Origin: Robiginitomaculum sp.
GTDB taxonomy: Bacteria > Pseudomonadota > Alphaproteobacteria > Caulobacterales > Maricaulaceae
Length of the DNA stretch: 64,000 nucleotides
Direction of reading: 5' to 3'
Assembly: GCA_002733805.1 (NCBI GenBank)
Contig: NVXG01000001.1
Coordinates: 1-64,000 of the forward strand
Shown one piece after another: positions 46,531-55,067 of the stretch (its first letter is position 1; the number at the start of each line of letters is the position of its first letter). Made by a program: the position numbers and the translations under genes. The notes under the pieces were generated by a model. The model was not told where the DNA came from, did no database searches, and saw nothing but the letters and a program-made list of their open reading frames with translations.

Positions 46531-47001
46531 TTAGTTGGCTTTTTTCGCCGTTGATATCCGCTTGGCCTTGGTATTGGCCTTCGTGCCGATCTTGATGGTG
46601 CGCGGCTTCATGGCATCGGGTAGTTCGCGGAACAGTTCCACGTTCAACATGCCGTTTTTCAGTTCGGCGCTGGATACGGTCACATAATCGGCCAATTGAA
46701 AACGCCGCTCAAAAGCTCGCTCGGCAATGCCCCGGTGTAGAAAATCGCGCCCGTCGTCGGTGCTTTCTTTGCGCCCGGAAATCCGCAACACGCCTTCGCG
46801 CACTTCGATCTCTAGATCATCTTCTTCGAAACCGGCCACGGCCAATTCGATCCGGTAGCTGTTCTCATCGAGCTGTTCGATGTTGTATGGCGGATAGCCT
46901 TGGCTGGAAGGTTCCGCTCGCGCCGCTTGATCAATCATCTCGGCCACCCGGTCAAATCCAACCAGTGTTCGGTACAGGGGGGTAAAATCAAAAGTTTGCA
47001 T
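46531..47001 (-). CDS. ibpA: Small heat-shock protein (Hsp20/IbpA)
   Basis: The 156-residue chaperone has an alpha-crystallin domain (YRIELAVAGFEEDDLEIEV region, then LRISGRK, HRGIAERAFERRFQLAD and the NGMLNVEL motif). The N-terminus MQTFDFTPLYRTLVGFDR is that of the IbpA class. The ATG at 47001 follows GGAG; the longer frame upstream is not family-like. It holds unfolded proteins under heat stress. I see no clear ROSE element by eye in the short leader. Confidence 0.93.
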   Translation of the reverse strand: MQTFDFTPLYRTLVGFDRVAEMIDQAARAEPSSQGYPPYNIEQLDENSYRIELAVAGFEEDDLEIEVREGVLRISGRKESTDDGRDFLHRGIAERAFERRFQLADYVTVSSAELKNGMLNVELFRELPDAMKPRTIKIGTKANTKAKRISTAKKAN

Positions 47002-47230
47002 GTTTGTTCTCCATTTGAGCAACAATAGGGTCGCGTGGGGGGAAACCGGGCGACCCGGAGCCGGGTTGGCTCCGCACCCGACCGGGTAGCAGCGCCGTTG
47101 CCGGGACCTGATTATCAGCATCCCTGCAATACGCAGGTGGGAAATAAATGGATAATTTCAAGAGCGGGACAACTTGTCACACCCCGGATCAGGCTTTACC
47201 AAAGGGGCAGTTTTGCGGTGGAGAAAATAC

Positions 47231-48133
47231 ATGCATAAAAGCGTTTCGGTCGTTTTGGCCCTTCTCGTATTGGTTGGGTGCCAACCTAAAACCGAACCAG
47301 AGCCTGCAGCACCCGTCGAAATTGTGACGGCTCCTGATTATTCTGTCCTGTCCACTGTCTTGGCCGGAAACTGGCGGACCGATAAATCCAAAGCGCGGGA
47401 TATCTATCGCCACCCGGCGCAGACCTTGGATTTTTGTGAAATTGATCCCGCCGGTCAGGTCGCCGAAATTTGGCCCGGCGCCGGCTGGTACAGCCAGATC
47501 CTGCTGCCGTGGATACATGCCAATGGCGGACATTTTACGGCGGTGGCCGTTGATCCGACCCGATCACAGCCCGCTGCTGATTTGCTGTTGCGCTATCTGG
47601 AACAATATGCGGACCGTGAATTATACGGCGAGTTTTCCCACAGCATTTTAAGCGCCACGTCTGGCCCGATTGCTCCGGCAGACAGTCAGGATGCCATCCT
47701 GACCTTTCGCAATATACATTCCTGGATGGGACGCGGCATGAGCGAAAAAGCCTTTGCGGATTTTTATGCGGCGTTAAAACCGGGCGGCGTTTTATGTGTG
47801 GTGGAGCACCGTCTGCCTTCGGCTGCGGTACAGGATTCCAAAGCCCCGACCGGGTATGTGCAAGAAGCCATGGCCAAAGCTTTGGCCAGTGAAGCCGGAT
47901 TTTTGTTTGAGGCCAGCGCCGAGATCAACGCCAACCCGGACGATGAGGCCGATCACCCGTTTGGGGTTTGGACCCTGCCCCCAGTACAACGCTCCCCGCG
48001 CGATGATGAAGAGCGCGCTGCTAACCCGGATTTTGACCGGGCAATTTATGATACCATTGGCGAAAGTGATCGCATGACTTTGCGGTTCAGGAAACCAGCC
48101 GCCGCGCCTACCACTGAAGAAAGCCAGCCATGA
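47231..48133 (+). CDS. Lipoprotein with methyltransferase-like domain (COG4798 type)
   Basis: The 300-residue product has a lipoprotein signal: MHKS, a hydrophobic stretch and the lipobox LVGC with Cys17. The mature part has a methyltransferase-like fold (VAEIWPGAGWYSQILLPWI as motif I, then DAILTFRNIHSW and FYAALKPGGVLCVVEHR). It would lie outside the cytoplasm, where SAM is not expected, so a different use of the fold is possible. The ATG at 47231 follows GGTGGAG. Its stop overlaps the SCP2 gene. Confidence 0.8.
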   Translation: MHKSVSVVLALLVLVGCQPKTEPEPAAPVEIVTAPDYSVLSTVLAGNWRTDKSKARDIYRHPAQTLDFCEIDPAGQVAEIWPGAGWYSQILLPWIHANGGHFTAVAVDPTRSQPAADLLLRYLEQYADRELYGEFSHSILSATSGPIAPADSQDAILTFRNIHSWMGRGMSEKAFADFYAALKPGGVLCVVEHRLPSAAVQDSKAPTGYVQEAMAKALASEAGFLFEASAEINANPDDEADHPFGVWTLPPVQRSPRDDEERAANPDFDRAIYDTIGESDRMTLRFRKPAAAPTTEESQP

Positions 48134-48462
48134 GCGAGCCCGGGTCCATCGAAGATTTTGTGAGCCGCGCCCAACAAGCTGCCACGCGCATTGAACCGTT
48201 TGGTAAATCAGTGTTGTTTGATTTTGGAACCGATGGCAAAGTATTTGCCGATGCCCGCCAAAGCCCGGTGACCATTGAACACGCCGCCAGTTTTGCCGCC
48301 CGGGCCGATTGTCGGGTCAAAACCCGGTTGAAAATTCTTGAGCGCCTGATCTCCGGATCGCTTGAGCCGATGACTGCGATGTTTAGCGGTCGATTGAAAA
48401 TTTCCGGAGACATGAACGCCGCTCTTGAGCTGGCCAGAAGATTGAGAGCTGCCGATGTCTGA
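48130..48462 (+). CDS. SCP2 sterol-binding domain protein
   Basis: The 110-residue protein has the SCP2 layout: GKSVLFDFGTDGKVFADA, DCRVKTRLKILERLISGSLE and PMTAMFSGRLKISGDMNAAL. SCP2 domains form a lipid-binding tunnel. Its ATG overlaps the preceding stop (ATGA) and its stop overlaps the lipase start by eight bases, so three genes form one coupled unit. Confidence 0.88.
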   Translation: MSEPGSIEDFVSRAQQAATRIEPFGKSVLFDFGTDGKVFADARQSPVTIEHAASFAARADCRVKTRLKILERLISGSLEPMTAMFSGRLKISGDMNAALELARRLRAADV

Positions 48463-49393
48463 TCTTGAACCTGCCCCATTAGTCGAACTGGATGATGACC
48501 CAACCCCAGTCGGCACCAAAGCATTTTGGTTCGAAGGTCATGGCGGCATCCGCTTGCGCGCCGCGATTTGTCCGGCCCAAGGCAAGGCAAAAGGCTCCAT
48601 CCTGTTTTCACCGGGCCGCTCCGAATATGTTGAAAAGTATTTTGAGTTCGCCCGCGAAATGACTGCCAAGGGATATACATTGGCGGTGATTGATCACCGG
48701 GGGCAGGGACTATCGGACCGGTTACTCAAAAACCCTTTATTGGGCCATGTGGTTGATTTTAGCGATTACGCCCGGGATATGGAATGTTTGTGGCCATTGA
48801 TTGCCGACCAAATGCCCGCGCCCAGAATTTTGATGGCCCATTCCATGGGTGGAGCCGTAGCTATGGACGTCTTGCGTCGGGGCCATTTGAAATTTGATAA
48901 AATGATCGGCTGCGCCCCGATGTTGGGGTTCGCCGGAGCCAGTCCGGTAATGACCAATGCCATTCGGCTTCTATCGACGCTTGGCCTTAAAAAACTATCG
49001 CCTCCTGGCCTGTCCGGTGGCGGGGCGCTTGATCCGGAAGCCGCCAAGATATTGACCTCGGACCCCAAACGGTTTGATCGTGATATTCGCCGCAACAAAC
49101 AAGAACCCAAATTACAATTGGCCGGGCCGACCATTGGCTGGCTGCATGCTGCCCTAAAGCTGTTCAAATCGCTGCAAGGCAAAACCGGGTATCGGCAGAT
49201 TGATCTGCCCATTTCGCTGACCCGCGCCGGGCACGAGGCGCTGGTTAGCAATTCGGCGACTGAGCAGGCCTGTAAGCAATTACCCAATTCGATCTGCCAA
49301 ACCGACAAGGATGCGTTGCATGAGATTTTTCAGGAACGCGATGAATTGCGCGACACGTTCATGGCGCGAATTGATGGATTTTTGAAACTCTAG
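48455..49393 (+). CDS. Lysophospholipase-like alpha/beta hydrolase
   Basis: The 312-residue serine hydrolase has ILFSPGRSEYVEKYFEFAREM, DHRGQGLSDR, the nucleophile elbow AHSMGGAVAMDV and a probable catalytic histidine in the C-terminal quarter. It resembles PldB/monoglyceride lipases. With the SCP2 lipid carrier and the lipoprotein upstream, it suggests envelope lipid turnover. It overlaps the convergent hisN stop by four bases. Confidence 0.87.
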   Translation: MSDLEPAPLVELDDDPTPVGTKAFWFEGHGGIRLRAAICPAQGKAKGSILFSPGRSEYVEKYFEFAREMTAKGYTLAVIDHRGQGLSDRLLKNPLLGHVVDFSDYARDMECLWPLIADQMPAPRILMAHSMGGAVAMDVLRRGHLKFDKMIGCAPMLGFAGASPVMTNAIRLLSTLGLKKLSPPGLSGGGALDPEAAKILTSDPKRFDRDIRRNKQEPKLQLAGPTIGWLHAALKLFKSLQGKTGYRQIDLPISLTRAGHEALVSNSATEQACKQLPNSICQTDKDALHEIFQERDELRDTFMARIDGFLKL

Positions 49394-50193
49394 GCTGGGC
49401 CCTTGGCAAAGGGAGCTAGAATTTCCAACGCTTCGGCATGAATGCGCGCATCGCCGCTGGCGATAATTTGCCCACCCTTGGCGGCAGACTGGCCAGACCA
49501 GGTGCTGATCTGTCCGCCAGCCGCTTCGACCACCGGGATCAGTCCGCAAATATCATAATCCTGCAATCCGGTTTCCACCACCAGATCAATGCCGCCCAGC
49601 GCCAAGGCGCTATAGGCATAACAATCTAGCCCATAACGCTGCAAACAAGTGGCTTCACGCAATGCAGCAAAGGCCGCCGCTTCGTCACCAGCAAACAAAA
49701 ATGGGTCGGTGGTGCTGAACGTGGCATCTGCCAGTTTGGCGCACGGCCGCACCGAGATCGGTTGTTCTCTGCCATTATGAGTTAAAAATGCCCCGTCCGG
49801 ACTGCCCACAAACCGCTCATCGGTAAAGGGTTGGTCCATCAGGCCCAGAATGGGCTGACCTTCTTTTAGCAACCCAATCAGCACGCCCCAGACCGGCAAT
49901 CCGGAGACAAAGGCCCGGGTGCCATCAATCGGGTCAATCACCCAGGTAAAGGCTGAATTGGCTGCGGTGATGCCAAATTCTTCGCCGCGAATACCATGAT
50001 CGGGAAACTGTAAGCGGATTTGCTCACGAATGACCTGTTCTGCACCCCGATCCGCTTCGGTAACCGGATCATACCCCGCATCACCCAGTTTATTCTCAAT
50101 GGCCAATGGACGGCGAAACCGGGACAGGGTTTGTCTCCTAGCCAAATCGGCCAGCTGGCCAATGAATGAAATCATCGTTACAGAAACAGTCAT
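49390..50193 (-). CDS. hisN: Histidinol-phosphatase of the inositol monophosphatase family
   Basis: The 267-residue Mg-dependent phosphatase has DPVTEADRGAE, GEEFG, WVIDPIDGTRAF and the C-terminal YDICGLIPVVEAAGG, the IMPase metal motifs. FVSGLPVWGVLIGLL and the DCYAYSALALG segment favour the HisN subgroup over SuhB or CysQ. It would make histidinol in histidine synthesis. The leader holds a long hairpin. Confidence 0.85.
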   Translation of the reverse strand: MTVSVTMISFIGQLADLARRQTLSRFRRPLAIENKLGDAGYDPVTEADRGAEQVIREQIRLQFPDHGIRGEEFGITAANSAFTWVIDPIDGTRAFVSGLPVWGVLIGLLKEGQPILGLMDQPFTDERFVGSPDGAFLTHNGREQPISVRPCAKLADATFSTTDPFLFAGDEAAAFAALREATCLQRYGLDCYAYSALALGGIDLVVETGLQDYDICGLIPVVEAAGGQISTWSGQSAAKGGQIIASGDARIHAEALEILAPFAKGPA

Positions 50194-50204
50194 GACCGGA
50201 ACCT

Positions 50205-50241
50205 AGAGCAATTCCGATTTAGATTGTATCGAAATTGCTCT
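50205..50241. repeat. Hairpin in the hisN upstream region
   Basis: AGAGCAATTCCGAT and ATCGAAATTGCTCT pair over fourteen bases with one mismatch around a nine-base loop; GTTTTTTAT follows on the plus strand. In addition CATGACCGGAA (50191-50201, over the hisN start) recurs reversed at 50313-50323. No plus-strand gene ends here, so it is more likely a leader structure or intergenic repeat than a terminator. Confidence 0.5.
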
Positions 50242-50354
50242 GTTTTTTATATTGTCACATTTCCTTGCCGCAAAACCGGTTCCCACTTTTGCTGGAAATG
50301 TTCGAAATAGAATTCCGGTCATGCAAAGGTTATGAGTTTAGTTGTCAGCCTGAT

Positions 50355-50726
50355 TTATGCCGAGGGAAGATTCATCGCTTTGACCAGATCGAGCATGCGG
50401 CGGCGCGGCTCTTCTTCCAGCGAATAATAGGCCCGGACCAATTCCATGGTTTCGCGTTGCGACAACACATCGGATGGCAAGGAGCTGGTATCATTGGCCA
50501 CATCCTTGTCACCCAATCCATCATAGAAGTATTGCACCGGAACATGCAGAGCTTCGGACAGATCAAACAACCGGCTGGCGCTGATCCGGTTGGCCGCACA
50601 TTCGTATTTCTGAATTTGCTGGAACCGGATACCAACCTGCTCGCCCAGATTGGCCTGGGTCAAACCCAACAACCGGCGACGACGACGCAAACGACGCCCC
50701 ACATAAATGTCTATTGAATTGGTCAT
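50355..50726 (-). CDS. XRE-family HTH regulator
   Basis: The 123-residue protein has an N-terminal Cro/CI HTH (IDIYVGRRLRRRRRLLGLTQ, then ANLGEQVGIRFQQIQKYE and RISASRLFDLSEAL) and a short C-terminal part ending in a helical YYSLEEEPRRRMLDLVKAM. The ATG at 50726 follows AGGAG, eight bases away. Similar small regulators are common in Alphaproteobacteria; the target is unknown. It stands alone between hisN and the amidohydrolase gene. Confidence 0.85.
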   Translation of the reverse strand: MTNSIDIYVGRRLRRRRRLLGLTQANLGEQVGIRFQQIQKYECAANRISASRLFDLSEALHVPVQYFYDGLGDKDVANDTSSLPSDVLSQRETMELVRAYYSLEEEPRRRMLDLVKAMNLPSA

Positions 50727-50960
50727 CAAAAATACTCCTGCTTTCCCGCGGGTTCGATCCGCTGTTTTTCGAAACTCTCCTAGCAAGAGGTGTGCCGCAC
50801 AGAAAATATTAAGTAAGTTATTGTTTTTACATGACTTCCAAACATTGTAGATTATTTCCCATGCTCTCGATTGGAGAAAAACGGGGCCAAATCGGTGCAA
50901 TTGGGTGGGATCAAGCTCGGCTTTGTATCAAAATGAACCAATGATGTGGTATTGGAGGCT

Positions 50961-51908
50961 CTACTGCGCCAATCCTGATGGTTCGCTCACCAAATTTTCC
51001 CGTACCGCGTGATCCAGCCTTTGCATGATGGTGATCATCCGGCCTTGGGTTTGGGCAAACCCCTCATGCTTTTTGATTGATTGTTCATCCATATATAAAG
51101 CCCGGCACAATTCGATCTGGATCGCATGAGCGCCTCGATCCGAATCAGAATGCTGCAACACACTATACCCACCGGCATAGGGAACGTTAGAAGCGGTTCG
51201 CAGATCTTGGGCCTGCAACAACTCGCCCAGAACCTTTGACACCATTGGATCACAAGACTGGCCATGGCGATTGCCAACCACCACATCAATCGGACCGGCC
51301 GGGGTCTGGGCGGCACAGATCGCGGGCATGGAATGGCAATCAACTAAAACTGAAACCCCGAACCGGTCCCGCGCCCGGCTGAGCGCGTCCGCAACCGCTT
51401 GGTGATAGGGCGTGTGAGCCACCGACAATCGCCAATTGATCTCGCCCCGGCGCAATTTTCCGGCATAAATCTCTTTGCCCTGCGCCACCACTTTCGGAAT
51501 GACCCCAAGACCGGCCAAGACTTGCGGACTTTGCCGTTGACCGGCGCTACCCCCCAATGACCCGATAAACATATCCGGGTCTAACGCCTCTGGGTGCCGG
51601 TTGGCATCCAACCAAGCGCGCGGAAACATGGCGTGGACAAAGCTGGCACCGGGCAGGGCGCTGGCTGGGAACAATTGATCGACATAGGCATCTTCCGAAC
51701 TTCGCAAGGTAAGCGGATCCAGTCGGCTTTGTTGCAGGAAGCTGGCCGAATACTGACGACCCGAATGCGGAAAAGCAAACACCAGCGGGCTGGTGATCTG
51801 GGTGGGCGCGATTACCCGGACAGCAGCTGGTTCTGCAAGCCAACCCGGCTCGCATTCTTTCTGCCGGGCAGCCCGGCTGGCCGGATCAGCGGTGCTCCAG
51901 ATGTTCAT
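50961..51908 (-). CDS. N-formylglutamate amidohydrolase-like protein, second copy
   Basis: The product of about 315 residues has VFAFPHSGRQY, SSEDAYVDQLF, FPRAWLDANRHPEALDPDMF, VLVDCHSMPA and the C-terminal QIELCRALYMDE, the metal and substrate positions of the FGase fold. It is longer than the copy at 1716 and only distantly similar. The ATG at 51908 lies after GGGGAAA; a longer start at 51944 exists. It is divergent from cpdR. No hut gene is near, so the substrate is open. Confidence 0.85.
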   Translation of the reverse strand: MNIWSTADPASRAARQKECEPGWLAEPAAVRVIAPTQITSPLVFAFPHSGRQYSASFLQQSRLDPLTLRSSEDAYVDQLFPASALPGASFVHAMFPRAWLDANRHPEALDPDMFIGSLGGSAGQRQSPQVLAGLGVIPKVVAQGKEIYAGKLRRGEINWRLSVAHTPYHQAVADALSRARDRFGVSVLVDCHSMPAICAAQTPAGPIDVVVGNRHGQSCDPMVSKVLGELLQAQDLRTASNVPYAGGYSVLQHSDSDRGAHAIQIELCRALYMDEQSIKKHEGFAQTQGRMITIMQRLDHAVRENLVSEPSGLAQ

Positions 51909-52038
51909 GGGAACCAGTTTCCCCACCCAAATGTTTTTCGTCAAGCCCCGACCTGTTCACCAGACTTTTACTTCCTTGTGCCATGGTATGGAAATATATA
52001 CGGGCGATAAGACCCGAAAACATTGGAGAAGTTGGGTT

Positions 52039-52404
52039 ATGGCACGAATTTTATTGGCCGAAGATGACGATAGCATGCGCCGGTTTCTGGCCAGCGCGCT
52101 GGAAAGAGCCGGACACGAAGTTATTTCTTGCGCCGATGGCGAGGAAGGTCTGGACGCTCTGCACGATCAACCAAAGGATTTTGACCTGTTATTGACCGAT
52201 ATTGTCATGCCGGGTGTCGATGGCATCGAATTGGCCCGCAAAGCGGCCGAAACTGATCCTTCCCTCAAAATCATGTTTATCACCGGATTTGCTGCTGTTG
52301 CGCTTAATCCGGGATCGGCTGCACCCAAGGACGCAAAAGTTCTGTCCAAACCATTTCATCTGCGCGAACTGGTTGCCGAGGTTGAGCGAGTGATGGCGGC
52401 GTAA
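52039..52404 (+). CDS. cpdR: Single-domain response regulator CpdR
   Basis: The 121-residue receiver has acidic pocket EDDD (8-11), phospho-acceptor Asp54 in LLTDIVMPG, Thr/Gly switch in FITGFAA and Lys104 in KVLSKPF. The start MARILLAEDDDSMRRFL and the end LVAEVERVMAA match CpdR, which in unphosphorylated form recruits substrates to ClpXP at the cell pole. GGAGAAG precedes the ATG. It supports a Caulobacter-like cell-cycle circuit. Confidence 0.88.
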   Translation: MARILLAEDDDSMRRFLASALERAGHEVISCADGEEGLDALHDQPKDFDLLLTDIVMPGVDGIELARKAAETDPSLKIMFITGFAAVALNPGSAAPKDAKVLSKPFHLRELVAEVERVMAA

Positions 52405-52503
52405 CCTGCTGACACTGAGCGCTTGCATCAAAAACACAAGGCCGCTATAGACGCGAACCGAATTTGATCCGGGGTCGGCCTTCAAGATCGACCCTCCAAG
52501 ATC

Positions 52504-52578
52504 GGGCGCGTAGCTCAGTGGGAGAGCACTACATTGACATTGTAGGGGTCGGCAGTTCAATCCTGCCCGCGCCCACCA
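52504..52578 (+). tRNA. tRNA-Val (GAC)
   Basis: A 75-nt cloverleaf with acceptor GGGCGCG/CGCGCCC, anticodon arm CTACA-TTGACAT-TGTAG giving GAC, T loop GTTCAATCC and an encoded CCA. It is followed by ATTTTTA and then the tandem repeat array. Confidence 0.96.
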
Positions 52579-52584
52579 TTTTTA

Positions 52585-52964
52585 CCTGTCCTATCGCGAC
52601 GGCAAGCCTCGCTACTTGAGGACGTTCTTTGCCTGTCCTATCGCGACGGCAAGCCTCGCTGCTTGAGGACGTTCTTTGCCTGTCCTATCGCGACGGCAAG
52701 CCTCGCTACTTGAGGACATTCTTTGCCTGTCCTATCCGACGGCAAGCCTCGCTGCTTGAGGACATTCTTTGCCTGTCCTATCCGACGGCAAGCCTCGCTG
52801 CTTGAGGACATTCTTTGCCTGTCCTATCGCGACGGCAAGCCTCGCTGCTTGAGGACATTCTTTGCCTGTCCTATCCGACGGCAAACCTCGCTGCTTGAGG
52901 ACATTCTTTGCCTGTCCTATCGCGACGGCAAACCTCGCTGCTTGAGGACATTCTTTGCCTGTCC
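52585..52964. repeat. Tandem array of eight 46-47 bp hairpin repeats
   Basis: Units start at 52585, 52632, 52679, 52726, 52772, 52818, 52865 and 52911, with a seven-base partial unit at 52958. Each begins CCTGTCCTAT and ends TTCTTTG. Within a unit TGTCCT pairs with AGGACA (AGGACG in units 1-2) and CAAGC with GCTTG around CTCGCT, so each can fold as a hairpin with a one-sided bulge. Units 4, 5 and 7 lack one G. The period is not a multiple of three, there are no spacers, and no start context exists, so it is neither a gene nor a CRISPR array. Confidence 0.95.
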
Positions 52965-52986
52965 GACTCAAACCCCCTTGTCGCTC

Positions 52987-53007
52987 CCCTCCGGCTTGAT
53001 CGGAGGG
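52987..53007. repeat. REP-like hairpin
   Basis: CCCTCCG and CGGAGGG pair around GCTTGAT. It is a diverged copy of the element at 63009-63035 and at the window start, between the tandem array and the chemoreceptor gene. Confidence 0.5.
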
Positions 53008-53103
53008 TCCATTTCCAACTGTTTTTCCCTCCCAAAATTAGCATTGCAGTAACCAAAGCAGTTGATATTTGGTTCCAAATTGCCCGTTTTGGAGATACGC
53101 CCC

Positions 53104-54495
53104 ATGGTTTTTGCACAACGAAAACAAACACCACCTATTGCTGATGCCATTATACCAGCCAGAGCACCCACTCTGGGTGCGCGTGAGGCCCAGGTTTTTG
53201 CTGGCGTCCTGCAGGCCTTAGGCGAGGGCAAGCAAGCAGACATCAGCGCCGTTTTGCCAAGCGAGTGCCGCCCCGCGATCGAAGCCTTGGCCGCTAGCCT
53301 GCAACAGCGAGATCGGGATGATCTGGGCCGCACCGTGCAATTTTCCATGCAGGCCAGCGAAGCCATGGCCGCCGTTGCTAAAATCACCGGTAGCGTCCGC
53401 GACGTCAATGACCGAGCCGACAACATGGCTGCCGCGATCGAAGAATTAAATGCTTCCGTGAGCCAGATCAGCGCAACAGCTGAATCATCTTCCCATGAAA
53501 TGGAAACGGCCGCAGCCGATGCTCGCGAATCAGCTGAAGCCCTGATAAAAATGAATGAGGCCTCGCAAGAGATTGCCGAAACCATGGTTTCGATGGAAAC
53601 CCGGGTAACCGCATTACAAACCGCCGCTGAACAAATCGGCGAATTTGTTGGAACCATTGATGCTATTGCCTCACAAACCAATTTGCTGGCCTTGAACGCC
53701 ACCATTGAAGCGGCTCGCGCCGGAGAAGCCGGGCGCGGTTTCGCCGTGGTTGCCTCCGAAGTTAAAACCCTGTCTAGCCAGACCCAGACCGCCACTGATG
53801 ACATTCAAAAACGTATTGCACGTCTGCGCGAGGATGTGACAGACCTGCTTTCTGCGGTCAGTCAGGCCCGCGAAGCCGTGGATCGGGGCAATGTGCTGGC
53901 CGAGGATGCCAATGCCAAAGTGGCCAATGTTGAAAACCTGGTCAGCGGTAATGCCGCGCGGATGAGTGAGTTGGCCGGCGTACTGAGCGAACAGTTGCAA
54001 GCCACCTCCGAACTCTCCGAAGGTATTGTTGCTGTCGCAGAAGAAGCCAAACAAGCTGCCAACAATGCGGGTCATGTCATCAAGGCGGTTTCGGCCTCCG
54101 AAGGATTGGTCAATGCCCAGTTTGCCGGGTTGGACAGCCGGGATATTGCAGATTATGTGCTGCAACGCGCCAAGTCCGATCACTTCTTGTGGAAGAAAAA
54201 CCTGTCCGAAATGCTGGTTGGCCTGAACAATCTGACCGAGAATGAGCTGGCCGATCACCATTCCTGTCGCTTGGGAAAATGGGTCGATCAAGTAACCGAC
54301 CCAACTTTGTGCAACCACGCCGCCTTTGGGCAGTTGGAAACGCCTCATGCTGCGGTTCATCAACACGGCAAAGCGGCAGCGCGCCATTTCGCCGAAGGTG
54401 ACATTGCCGGCGCACAGGCCGAAGTGGCCAAAATGGAACTCGCGTCCAAGCAGGTGGTAGATGTTCTGGATCAATTATTGGCCCGAAACGGGTAA
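53104..54495 (+). CDS. Cytoplasmic methyl-accepting chemotaxis protein with CZB domain
   Basis: The 463-residue protein has no membrane helix. A long helical region leads to the MCP signalling tip with [20 protein letters not shown], then [13 protein letters not shown]. The C-terminus is a zinc-binding CZB domain: HH at 385-386, Cys388 and GKW at 391-393, with further histidines at 415 and 419. CZB receptors respond to zinc and oxidants. The ATG at 53104 follows GGAGA. No che genes are adjacent. Confidence 0.92.
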   Translation: MVFAQRKQTPPIADAIIPARAPTLGAREAQVFAGVLQALGEGKQADISAVLPSECRPAIEALAASLQQRDRDDLGRTVQFSMQASEAMAAVAKITGSVRDVNDRADNMAAAIEELNASVSQISATAESSSHEMETAAADARESAEALIKMNEASQEIAETMVSMETRVTALQTAAEQIGEFVGTIDAIASQTNLLALNATIEAARAGEAGRGFAVVASEVKTLSSQTQTATDDIQKRIARLREDVTDLLSAVSQAREAVDRGNVLAEDANAKVANVENLVSGNAARMSELAGVLSEQLQATSELSEGIVAVAEEAKQAANNAGHVIKAVSASEGLVNAQFAGLDSRDIADYVLQRAKSDHFLWKKNLSEMLVGLNNLTENELADHHSCRLGKWVDQVTDPTLCNHAAFGQLETPHAAVHQHGKAAARHFAEGDIAGAQAEVAKMELASKQVVDVLDQLLARNG

Positions 54496-54653
54496 TTTGG
54501 GTTTTTTGCCGATCCTTCGAAGCTGCTACGCAGCACCTCAGAGCCTGCCCCGGACTTGATCCGGGGATGAGATGGGAGACGGGGCGATTGAACTCCCTCT
54601 CCTTATGGGAGAGGGCGAGGGCGAGGGGATCCCGTATCGCAACCTAGCCCCGT

Positions 54654-55067
54654 TCACCCACCCAGATAAGGGCGCAGTCCGTTCAAATTAAATCCAGCCT
54701 GCGTACCGGCCGCAATGATCTGTTCGGCCGATAGCATGCCAGCTTGGCTTAATCCCCAGACATTGGCCGCGCGTGTGCCGGTATTGCAATAAGCCAGTAT
54801 CTTGCCTTTGGTTTTGGACTGCGCTTTTTTTAGCTGTTCGATTTGGGCCGGGTCCAACCCACGCAAAGAGATCGGGATATTAAAATAGGCCAAACCGGCC
54901 GCCTCGGCTGCCGCTTCAATTTCAGCGCCTTTGGGTTGGCCCCACATTTCGCCATCCGGGCGATTATTGATCACGGCGGTAAAACCAGCCTCAGCCAACG
55001 CGCTCATGTCTTTGGCTCGCACTTGCGGAGAGACCGAATAGGTTTCGGTCAAGTTTAGAATTTTCAT
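54654..55067 (-). CDS. DUF442/TIGR01244 phosphatase-rhodanese-like protein
   Basis: The 137-residue protein has a dual-specificity-phosphatase-like fold with the loop YCNTGTRA (Cys94, Arg99; CX4R), as in the sulfurtransferase-like domain of BLH proteins. VINNRPDGEMWGQPKGAEIE is also typical. The ATG overlaps the upstream dioxygenase stop (ATGA). In many Alphaproteobacteria this domain is fused to the dioxygenase; here they are separate genes. Confidence 0.88.
   Translation of the reverse strand: MKILNLTETYSVSPQVRAKDMSALAEAGFTAVINNRPDGEMWGQPKGAEIEAAAEAAGLAYFNIPISLRGLDPAQIEQLKKAQSKTKGKILAYCNTGTRAANVWGLSQAGMLSAEQIIAAGTQAGFNLNGLRPYLGG

Noticed and set aside
50235-50717. Plus-strand frame of 160 residues
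   Set aside because: It is antisense to the XRE regulator, whose HTH and ribosome site are clear.
52585-52964. CRISPR array
   Set aside because: The copies abut directly, with no unique spacers and no cas gene in the window.
52723-53052. Open frames over the tandem array that give a repetitive Cys/Arg/Leu protein on either strand
   Set aside because: The unit lengths (46 and 47) shift the frame from unit to unit, there is no ribosome site, and changes between units do not respect codons. They are artefacts of the repeat.
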